64,000 bases of DNA from Roseburia lenta (GTDB taxonomy: Bacteria; Bacillota; Clostridia; Lachnospirales; Lachnospiraceae): the NCBI RefSeq assembly GCF_014287435.1, contig NZ_JACOPG010000001.1:699711-763710 (forward strand). Direction: 5' to 3'. The notes under the pieces were generated by a model. It did no database searches. It was not told the origin of the DNA and was given only the letters and a program-made list of their open reading frames with translations. The position numbers and the translations under genes are program-made. How positions within the stretch are numbered: position 1 is the stretch's first letter; the number at the start of each line of letters is the position of its first letter. This document shows positions 58,379-64,000 of the stretch, piece after piece.

Positions 58379-59764
58379 CTATACCATCTGCACCAGCCAG
58401 ACATTGCTTTTCACCATAAAGTAACCAATGATGACCTTGATCAGTTCGGTCGCCTGTACGAAAAAGTAAATGCTTACGATGCCAAGCCCCGTAAAATGCG
58501 CCAGCACATATGCCACCGGTACCACGACCACCCAGGTAAAGACGGAGTCAAACAAAAAGGTGACAAAGGTCTTTCCCCCGGAACGCAGGGTAAAATAAGA
58601 GGCATGCGAAAAGGAGCAAAACGGCATGATCATGGCAGATACCGCAATGAAATTTGCCGCCAACGATTTGATTTCATCCGTAGTGTTATAAATACGCGGG
58701 AAAAAGCGTCCCAGTACAAACATGCAAAAAGCCACAATGACACAGCAGAATACACTGAAAGCGATCATCTTGTTATCGGCATCCTTGGCTTCCTCCAAAT
58801 CTCCCGCTCCCAGATACTGCCCAACGATAATGCTGATGCAGGCTCCCAGTTGGATATAGACGATATTAAAGAGATTTGTGATCGTTGCCGCAATATTGAC
58901 ACCTGCCACAACAGCAATGCCGCGGATGGAATAGCACTGGTTGACCGTCGTCATACCTGCTGCCCACAAGACTTCATTGATCATAAGGGGCAGTCCCTTG
59001 ACAAGGATTGCTTTAAGTTCGGCCTTCGGTATGCCGAATCCCCGGTAGGCTCCCTCCAGATAGCGGTTTTTCGTCTGGTGGGTATGCGCCCATAGGATCA
59101 CGATCCCCGCCTCAATATAACGCGCCAAGACCGTTGCCAGTGCGGCTCCCACAACGCCCAATTTGGGAAATGGTCCGATTCCAAAGATCAGAAGGTAATC
59201 TAAGACTGCATTGGAACCTACCGCCACAAAACTTGCGATCATCGGCACCATGGTCTGTCCTGTTTCCTTGATATTGGTTGCATAAGACTGGTTGACGGCA
59301 AACGGTATCAAACCAAACAGCATGACCGCCAGATATTGCAGACCATATTTTAAAGCCACTTCTGTCGCTCCGCTTCCTGTCGTATCTGTCAGATATAAAG
59401 AGATCAACTGGCTTCCTCGACTTGCAAACAAAGTCATGGCAATGACCGTGACCAGCAAAGTCGCATACAACTTAAAACGGAAGGAATACATATGCCCCTT
59501 GTGGTCGCCCTTACCAAAATACTGAGCGCCAAAAATGCTCGCCGCGGATGCCGCGCCAAAGATCGCCAGATTGTAGACAAAAATCAACTGGTTGACAATG
59601 GCAACGCCGGACATCTGCTCCGTGCCCAATTGTCCCACCATGATATTATCCAAAAAACTGACCAGATTGGTAATGGCATTCTGTAGGATCATTGGCAGCG
59701 CCAGATATAAATAACGCCGGTAAAATGCCCCTGTCCCTATGTATTTTTTCTTAATCTTTTCCAT
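58379..59764 (-). CDS. MATE family multidrug/Na+ antiporter
   Basis: 461 residues, 12 hydrophobic segments. The paired MATE repeats are seen: ALPMILQNAITNLVSFLDNIMVGQLGTEQMSGVAI in the first half and GLPLMINEVLWAAGMTTVNQCYSIRG in the second, with GAQYFGKGD and GQYLGAGD as matching loops. Exports drugs or metabolites in exchange for Na+ or H+; substrate unknown. The ATG at 59764 has AGAGGT upstream. Downstream of the ABC-F gene on the same strand. Confidence 0.9.
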   Translation of the reverse strand: MEKIKKKYIGTGAFYRRYLYLALPMILQNAITNLVSFLDNIMVGQLGTEQMSGVAIVNQLIFVYNLAIFGAASAASIFGAQYFGKGDHKGHMYSFRFKLYATLLVTVIAMTLFASRGSQLISLYLTDTTGSGATEVALKYGLQYLAVMLFGLIPFAVNQSYATNIKETGQTMVPMIASFVAVGSNAVLDYLLIFGIGPFPKLGVVGAALATVLARYIEAGIVILWAHTHQTKNRYLEGAYRGFGIPKAELKAILVKGLPLMINEVLWAAGMTTVNQCYSIRGIAVVAGVNIAATITNLFNIVYIQLGACISIIVGQYLGAGDLEEAKDADNKMIAFSVFCCVIVAFCMFVLGRFFPRIYNTTDEIKSLAANFIAVSAMIMPFCSFSHASYFTLRSGGKTFVTFLFDSVFTWVVVVPVAYVLAHFTGLGIVSIYFFVQATELIKVIIGYFMVKSNVWLVQMV

Positions 59765-59811
59765 CAAAACTTACCTCTTTCTCTTTGCTTATCTGTGCCA
59801 AACGGGACAGT

Positions 59812-59835
59812 CCATGTGGCAAAAGGAACGTCCCT
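59812..59835. repeat. REP-like palindromic repeat, copy 4 (inverted)
   Basis: On the minus strand it starts AGGGACGTTCCTTTTGCCAC and continues ATGGACTGTCCCGTTTGGCA; it fills the gap between the ABC-F gene and the MATE gene (roughly 59794-59835). Confidence 0.7.
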
Positions 59836-61687
59836 ACTGTGCTGCGATCTTAGCCGCCAGATCCTCTAAATGTTCCCAGCGCTCCATTTTTTCTTCCAGA
59901 GTCTGCTCGACTTTCTTTTTCTCCTCCAGCAACTCACCTAATTTCACGGAGTTGGTCGCATTGGCAGCCATATCCTCATCTAATTTTTCCAATGCTTCTT
60001 CCAAGCCTGCAATGTCATCCTCGATACTTTCATATTCCCGCTGTTCATTGTAAGTAAATTTCAGTTTCTTGCTCTGTTCCTTTTGCATTTTATAAGCCTG
60101 GGCACCGGACAGATTTGCCGTTTCTTCCCCAGTCTGCTGACCTGTCTTGTCTTTTTCCCCCGGATCCGTCAGACTCTCCCCGCCATAGGTCTCATAATAT
60201 TCCTGATAAGAGCCGTTAAAAAGGGAGATTTTTCCTGCCCACTCAAATACCAGCATATGATCGACCACGCGGTCTAAGAAATAGCGGTCATGGGAAACCG
60301 TGATCAAAATCCCCGGAAATGTGTCAAGATAATCTTCCAAAATACAAAGGGTAGAAATATCCAGATCGTTGGTCGGCTCATCTAAGATCAAAACATTTGG
60401 TGCTCCCATCAGTATTTTTGCCAGATAAAGTCGTCTTTTCTCGCCACCGGATAATTTTCCGATCATCTGGTACTGCAAAGAGCCTGCAAATAAAAACTTT
60501 TCCAACATCTGTGACGCAGAGATATAGCCGTCTTCCGTGCGGATATATTCGGCGGTATCCTTGATATAATCAATGACACGCTGTCCCGGATCCATATCCT
60601 TTGCCTCCTGCGCATAATAACCGATATTGACCGTTTCCCCGATCTCAATACGTCCTTGATCCGGCTGCACTTCTCCCATGATCATCTTTAAGAGGGTGGT
60701 CTTGCCGCAGCCATTTGGTCCCAGAATGCCAATACGGTCTTTCTTCAAGAAATGATAGGTAAAATCCCGGATCAGTGGCTTTCCCTCATAGGCGATTGCA
60801 ATATCATCCATCTCGATCGTTTTATTGCCCAGACGCGTCGACAGACTGCCAATCTCCACCTCCGTATCCACGGCTACCTTTTCCTCATCGCGCAAAGCCT
60901 CATAACGCTTAATATGGGCTTTCTGCTTGGTCGAACGCGCTCTTGCCCCACGCTGCATCCAGGCGATCTCCTTGCGCAGGATATTTTGATGTTTTGCCTG
61001 CGTAGACAGCGCCATCTCCTCCCGCTCTGCCTTAAGCGCAAGAAATCCTTCATAATTTGTTTTGTATGAATATAATTTTCCTTTATCCAGTTCCACGATA
61101 CGATTGCAGACCAGATCCAGAAAATACCTGTCATGCGTGATCATGATCAGACTACCCCGATAAGACTTGAGCCAGCCCTCCAGCCATTCTGTCATATTGT
61201 GATCCAAATGGTTGGTCGGCTCATCCATGATCAGAATCTCATTTTTTGATAAAAGGACGGCTGCCAGGGCAACCTTTTTCTTTTGTCCCCCGGATAAATG
61301 ATCGATCGGCTGATTCAGGTCCGTAAAGCCCAGACGGTTTAAAATACTCTTGGCTTCTCCCTCCACGCCATAGTCTCCGGAAAGGCTGGTATCTCCTGCT
61401 ATGCCATGCATCTGGTTCTGTCCAATGACATATTCCAGGATCGTCTGTCCCGGTGCAAATTCCGGATTCTGTGGCAGATAATTGATCACCACATGATTAC
61501 CCTTGGTATATTCCCCGGTATCCCCTTCCTCGATGCCTGCAATAATGCGCAAAAGGGTTGATTTGCCTGTACCGTTAATCCCGATGATGCCGACTTTTTC
61601 ACCATCTTCCAGACTAAAATCGATCCCATCAAACAGGACCTTATCGGTATATGCCTTCGTCAGATTTTTTATAGTAAGTAAGTTCAT
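59834..61687 (-). CDS. ABC-F family ATPase (Uup-like)
   Basis: 617 residues from the ATG at 61687. Two soluble ABC domains without membrane parts: GINGTGKST / LSGGQKKKVALA / LIMDEPTNHLD and GPNGCGKT / LSGGEKRRLYLA / LILDEPTNDLD. Between them lies the ABC-F linker (MALSTQAKHQNILRKEIAWMQRGARARSTKQKAHIKRYE) that reaches into the ribosome. A C-terminal coiled coil (about 540-617) is typical of Uup. These ATPases act on the ribosome or on DNA intermediates; a resistance role is possible but not indicated. GGAAG precedes the ATG. Confidence 0.9.
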   Translation of the reverse strand: MNLLTIKNLTKAYTDKVLFDGIDFSLEDGEKVGIIGINGTGKSTLLRIIAGIEEGDTGEYTKGNHVVINYLPQNPEFAPGQTILEYVIGQNQMHGIAGDTSLSGDYGVEGEAKSILNRLGFTDLNQPIDHLSGGQKKKVALAAVLLSKNEILIMDEPTNHLDHNMTEWLEGWLKSYRGSLIMITHDRYFLDLVCNRIVELDKGKLYSYKTNYEGFLALKAEREEMALSTQAKHQNILRKEIAWMQRGARARSTKQKAHIKRYEALRDEEKVAVDTEVEIGSLSTRLGNKTIEMDDIAIAYEGKPLIRDFTYHFLKKDRIGILGPNGCGKTTLLKMIMGEVQPDQGRIEIGETVNIGYYAQEAKDMDPGQRVIDYIKDTAEYIRTEDGYISASQMLEKFLFAGSLQYQMIGKLSGGEKRRLYLAKILMGAPNVLILDEPTNDLDISTLCILEDYLDTFPGILITVSHDRYFLDRVVDHMLVFEWAGKISLFNGSYQEYYETYGGESLTDPGEKDKTGQQTGEETANLSGAQAYKMQKEQSKKLKFTYNEQREYESIEDDIAGLEEALEKLDEDMAANATNSVKLGELLEEKKKVEQTLEEKMERWEHLEDLAAKIAAQ

Positions 61688-61891
61688 TTTTTCTTCCAAT
61701 CCTCCACGAGTAACTGTCGTTTTCTTCCGTTTGGTCTTCCATCTATTGCTATTTACATGGTCACTATAACCATGATATTTCCAATATGCATGCCTACTTA
61801 GAATACCACAATTTGAGCAAAGAAACCACCGGCAGGCAGACTTATATGATCTTTTCTTTGAACTTTATGCAAAATAGGGTATGATAATCTC

Positions 61892-62179
61892 ATGAGTCAA
61901 TATTATAAATTTTTTCAGAATAAAAAATGTGAATATTTTCCCTGTCATAAGGGCATCCCGGAGGCTGACTTTAACTGTCTTTTTTGTTATTGTCCGCTTT
62001 ATGCTCTGGGCAAGTCCTGTGGCGGGAACTATGAATTTTTAGAAAATGGAGTCAAATCCTGTATGAACTGTGCCTTTCCCCATCATCGCAAGAACTACGA
62101 CCTGGTAAACGCACGTTTTGGGGAAATTGCAGATCTTATCAAACGCAATGGGGAGGAGGATGGATCTCATGAAGTGTAA
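61892..62179 (+). CDS. Cysteine-rich small domain protein
   Basis: 95 residues. It is the Cys-rich small domain family: YKFFQNKKCEYFPCH, FNCLFCYCPLYALGKSCGG and GVKSCMNCAFPHHRKNYD, with nine cysteines and a His pair that should hold metal. The family often stands beside cobamide-related genes. A ribosome site is weak. Its end overlaps the start of the next gene by 11 nt, so the two proteins are probably made together. Confidence 0.85.
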   Translation: MSQYYKFFQNKKCEYFPCHKGIPEADFNCLFCYCPLYALGKSCGGNYEFLENGVKSCMNCAFPHHRKNYDLVNARFGEIADLIKRNGEEDGSHEV

Positions 62180-62807
62180 ACTGCTGCCCAAATTATCCAC
62201 CGGCGATTGGAAAGATTTTTGCGACCGTTTTCATTTTCCTGCAAAGGAATTAAGGCGGATCCAGGCGATTTATCAGGCGCTCCTGCCCCTGGTCGATTGC
62301 TATGCCTATTATTCTTTAAAGCAGGATCTCCCCGGGATTTCCCTTTCTCACTATGCCTATGGCTTTGTGACCTTAGGGAATGGTGTTGATGAATTTTCGG
62401 AACTCTATCTCAATCATGAACAGATACAGGAGGCTTATATCGTGGATTGTATCAGCCTCCTGCTCCTCTCTAAGGCATACGAGGACTTTGCCCATATGAT
62501 CGAAGGTGAAAGCAGCCTCTACCTGGAAAAATTGTCATTTCTGGGCGATGACTATCCTTTGGATCTGCTTCCACAGATCTATGATAACCTTAATCCAGGT
62601 GACATAAGCCTGACTGAGAGCAATATGCTAAGTCCCTTAAAGACCGCCACCCTGATCCTGCATTTAGATACCAAGCGCCACGCGGCATTAAATCAATTAT
62701 GCAACTCCTGCGACACTTGCAAGAACTTTTCCTGCCCATCACGAAAAGTCTCTGCCAAGCAGATTCCCCGCACTTATGGGGCTATGCAGATATTTCATAA
62801 GAAATAG
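62169..62807 (+). CDS. MetH activation-domain-like protein
   Basis: 212 residues from the ATG at 62169 (GGAGGAGG nine nt upstream; ATG at 62160 possible). The core shows the fold of the vitamin B12-dependent methionine synthase activation (AdoMet-binding) domain: a helical half (YGFVTLGNGVDEFSELYL, AYIVDCISLLLLSKAYEDF) and a late DISLTESNMLSPLKTATLILHL, similar to ISLT-x-x-x-MLxPxKS of MetH relatives. It ends with a Cys motif (CNSCDTCKNFSC). In Clostridia, such split proteins accompany corrinoid reactivation; with the Cys-rich partner this suggests a cobamide enzyme service role. Inference. Confidence 0.7.
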   Translation: MKCKLLPKLSTGDWKDFCDRFHFPAKELRRIQAIYQALLPLVDCYAYYSLKQDLPGISLSHYAYGFVTLGNGVDEFSELYLNHEQIQEAYIVDCISLLLLSKAYEDFAHMIEGESSLYLEKLSFLGDDYPLDLLPQIYDNLNPGDISLTESNMLSPLKTATLILHLDTKRHAALNQLCNSCDTCKNFSCPSRKVSAKQIPRTYGAMQIFHKK

Positions 62808-62815
62808 GCTATAAC

Positions 62816-62849
62816 AAAAAGGACAAGGTAAACTGCCTTGTCCTTTTTT
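62816..62849. terminator. Bidirectional terminator between the MetH-like gene and the rRNA/tRNA operon
   Basis: GGACAAGG / CCTTGTCC stem with A5 on the left and T6 on the right. Confidence 0.85.
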
Positions 62850-62855
62850 GTAAGA

Positions 62856-62929
62856 CGTGCGTGAGAGGATTCGAACCCCCGACACCTTGGTCCGTAGCCA
62901 AGTGCTCTATCCAGCTGAGCTACACACAC
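62856..62929 (-). tRNA. tRNA-Arg(ACG)
   Basis: Acceptor GTGTGTG / CACGCAC, anticodon loop CTACGGA (A34 is normally edited to inosine by TadA). Last tRNA of the rRNA operon. Confidence 0.95.
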
Positions 62930-63004
62930 ATACTATTTATACGTTGCTCACACAACATATTTAATTATACATCTTTTTCTTGGTTTGTCAAGGAAAAAAT
63001 GAAC

Positions 63005-63088
63005 TGCCGCAGACCGGAATCGAACCGGTACGATGTCACCACCACAGGATTTTAAGTCCTGCGCGTCTGCCAGTTCCGCCACTGCGGC
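63005..63088 (-). tRNA. tRNA-Leu(TAA)
   Basis: Acceptor GCCGCAG / CTGCGGC, anticodon loop CTTAAAA, long variable arm as required for tRNA-Leu (84 nt). Confidence 0.95.
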
Positions 63089-63089
63089 T

Positions 63090-63202
63090 TGTTACGAGCA
63101 CTTAACGAGAACAAGCATAGCGCCGTTCGAGTTTAGTGCGATACATACTTGACCCTTAGTGATGTTCGAGCTTAGTAGTCAAGTGCTGTTACGAGCACTT
63201 AA
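63090..63202. repeat. tRNA-spacer repeat, copy A and a short third copy
   Basis: 63090-63151 matches the spacer at 63600-63660: both run GTTA-GAGCACTTAACGA, then ACAAGC-TAGCG and CGTTCGAGTTTAGT with few changes. The start of the unit (TGTTACGAGCACTTAA) recurs at 63187-63202. Contains GAGCACTT / AAGTGCT inverted pairs. Confidence 0.75.
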
Positions 63203-63253
63203 AGTGCTACTACTATATGACATATGATGGTTCAAATCAGATGACATATATAA

Positions 63254-63326
63254 TGGGACCTATAGGGCTCGAACCTATGACCCTCTGCTTGTAAGGCAGA
63301 TGCTCTCCCAGCTGAGCTAAGATCCC
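63254..63326 (-). tRNA. tRNA-Val(TAC)
   Basis: Acceptor GGGATCT / AGGTCCC, anticodon loop CTTACAA between TCTGC and GCAGA. Confidence 0.95.
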
Positions 63327-63330
63327 ATAA

Positions 63331-63404
63331 CGACCCAAGCGGGACTCGAACCCGCGACCTCCGCCGTGACAGGGCGGCGCTCTAACCAACTGAGCCATTA
63401 GGCC
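63331..63404 (-). tRNA. tRNA-Asp(GTC)
   Basis: Acceptor GGCCTAA / TTGGGTC, anticodon loop CTGTCAC between CCGCC and GGCGG, discriminator G73. Confidence 0.95.
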
Positions 63405-63443
63405 AAATAAAAGAAATCGAGTACAAAACCTTTAACTATAGAG

Positions 63444-63517
63444 TGGACCTTCGGGGACTCGAACCCAGGACCGACCGGTTATGAGCCGGTTGCTCTAACC
63501 AACTGAGCTAAAGGTCC
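63444..63517 (-). tRNA. tRNA-Met(CAT), elongator type
   Basis: Acceptor GGACCTT / AAGGTCC with a closed first pair, anticodon loop CTCATAA. The paired position 1-72 and lack of three G-C pairs under the loop speak against initiator tRNA; a tRNA-Ile2 (CAT) cannot be fully excluded but the body matches elongator Met. Confidence 0.9.
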
Positions 63518-63525
63518 AAATTAAA

Positions 63526-63598
63526 AGCCGATGATCGGACTCGAACCGATAACCTGCTGATTACAAATCAGCTGCTCTGCCAATTGAGCCACATCGGC
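63526..63598 (-). tRNA. tRNA-Thr(TGT)
   Basis: Acceptor GCCGATG / CATCGGC, anticodon loop TTTGTAA between GCTGA and TCAGC. Confidence 0.95.
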
Positions 63599-63599
63599 C

Positions 63600-63675
63600 T
63601 GTTATGAGCACTTAACGAAAACAAGCGTAGCGACGTTCGAGTTTAGTACGATACGTATTTAGTCATAAGTGCTAC
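63600..63675. repeat. tRNA-spacer repeat, copy B
   Basis: Second copy of the spacer unit (see 63090). Its ends AGCACTTA and TAAGTGCT are inverted copies, so the spacer RNA can fold into one long hairpin between tRNA-Glu and tRNA-Thr. Confidence 0.75.
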
Positions 63676-63684
63676 TTCAATCAG

Positions 63685-63756
63685 TGACTCCGACGGGAAT
63701 CGAACCCGTGTTACCGCCGTGAAAGGGCGATGTCTTAACCGCTTGACCACGGAGCC
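63685..63756 (-). tRNA. tRNA-Glu(TTC)
   Basis: Acceptor GGCTCCG / CGGAGTC, anticodon loop CTTTCAC. Confidence 0.95.
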
Positions 63757-63796
63757 ATAAAGATATAGCGCAGAAATATATCTGCGTAATAAAAAA

Positions 63797-63869
63797 CTCC
63801 CCCTGTTGGACTCGAACCAACGACACTGCGGTTAACAGCCGCATGCTCTACCGACTGAGCTAAGGAGGA
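63797..63869 (-). tRNA. tRNA-Asn(GTT)
   Basis: Acceptor TCCTCCT / AGGGGGA, anticodon loop CTGTTAA between TGCGG and CCGCA. First tRNA after the 23S gene. Confidence 0.95.
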
Positions 63870-63927
63870 ATATAAAAGGTATAACACCTTCAAAATTTCA
63901 TACAGATTCTTTGAATCAAACCTTCTT

Positions 63928-64000
63928 GGTTAAGCCTTCGATCTATTAGTAACAGTCAGCTACATGTATTACTACACTTCCACCTCTGTCCTATCTACCT
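63928..64000 (-). rRNA. 23S ribosomal RNA, 3' end only (rest outside the window)
   Basis: On the minus strand the window opens with the conserved 3' end of 23S rRNA, including GTAGCTGACTGTTACTAATA and ending CGAAGGCTTAACC, which pairs with the GGTTAAG 5' start of the mature molecule. The exact 3' end is placed near 63928 from this pairing. tRNA-Asn begins 58 nt downstream. Confidence 0.92.

Noticed and set aside
62861-63055. Plus-strand frame near the second tRNA cluster
   Set aside because: Artefact of antisense tRNA-Arg and tRNA-Leu sequence.

Overview
The window looks like part of the chromosome of a strictly anaerobic, flagellated Gram-positive of the Lachnospiraceae (Roseburia / Eubacterium rectale / Butyrivibrio-like Clostridia). 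The evidence is a class III anaerobic ribonucleotide reductase, a group A [FeFe] hydrogenase, a FucO-type lactaldehyde reductase, an NiaR-controlled nadABC operon, group II ECF transporter genes, a flagellin fragment and a flagellin lysine N-methylase, strong AGGAGG-type ribosome sites, and tRNA genes without encoded CCA. Assignment to a genus is not possible from what I can see.

Layout. 1-4.8 kb: a truncated membrane protein, a membrane-anchored VanX-like dipeptidase, fucO, a GNAT acetyltransferase and a degenerate GGDEF protein. 4.8-8.8 kb: a pyrimidine operon (pyrC-pyrF-pyrK-pyrD). 8.9-11.4 kb: nrdD fused to a thioredoxin-like domain, behind a promoter with a pair of NrdR boxes. 11.5-15 kb: TPR lipoprotein, SPOR amidase, CBS/CorC membrane protein. 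15.1-22.3 kb: an unusual Tad/Flp-like secretion operon (ATPase, one F-family membrane protein, at least four tiny or small proteins sharing a leaderless YG-containing start, and a large beta-helix surface protein split by a frameshift). 22.6-27.5 kb: cyclophilin, an unknown anchored protein, and a complete ECF transporter (S, fused A-A, T). 27.6-29.2 kb: a scar region with an Rpn-type nuclease remnant, a flagellin fragment and a coiled-coil protein with tandem repeats. 29.3-32.9 kb: a two-gene [FeFe] hydrogenase operon. 33.0-33.7 kb: a six-gene tRNA operon. 33.8-38.8 kb: phosphodiesterase, RdgB, exported amidase, exported papain-like protease, rRNA methyltransferase. 38.9-39.0 kb: a candidate small RNA.

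39.1-45.1 kb: a small hypothetical, a DUF4422 protein, an HD hydrolase, FliB, and a PadR-controlled membrane operon. 45.16-45.55 kb: a 392-bp imperfect palindrome with 52-bp arms at its ends. 45.6-49.3 kb: nadA-nadB-nadC-niaR. 49.4-53.3 kb: two divergent large polytopic membrane enzymes. 53.3-54.7 kb: ECF sigma factor and its membrane partner. 54.8-57.8 kb: RpiR-type regulator divergent from nagB-nagA, with three operator-like palindromes. 57.9-61.7 kb: PH-domain protein, MATE exporter, ABC-F ATPase. 61.9-62.8 kb: a Cys-rich small protein and a MetH-activation-like protein. 62.9-64 kb: eight tRNA genes directly downstream of the 3' end of a 23S rRNA, with no 5S gene between.

Most operons are compact, often with 1-8 nt overlaps, and several promoters with 17-bp spacers can be read directly. 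The most unusual material is the Tad-like operon, the candidate C-rich small RNA, the 392-bp palindrome, the NrdD-thioredoxin fusion and the hydrogenase partner that fuses a NuoF iron-sulfur domain to a GltD-type flavoprotein.
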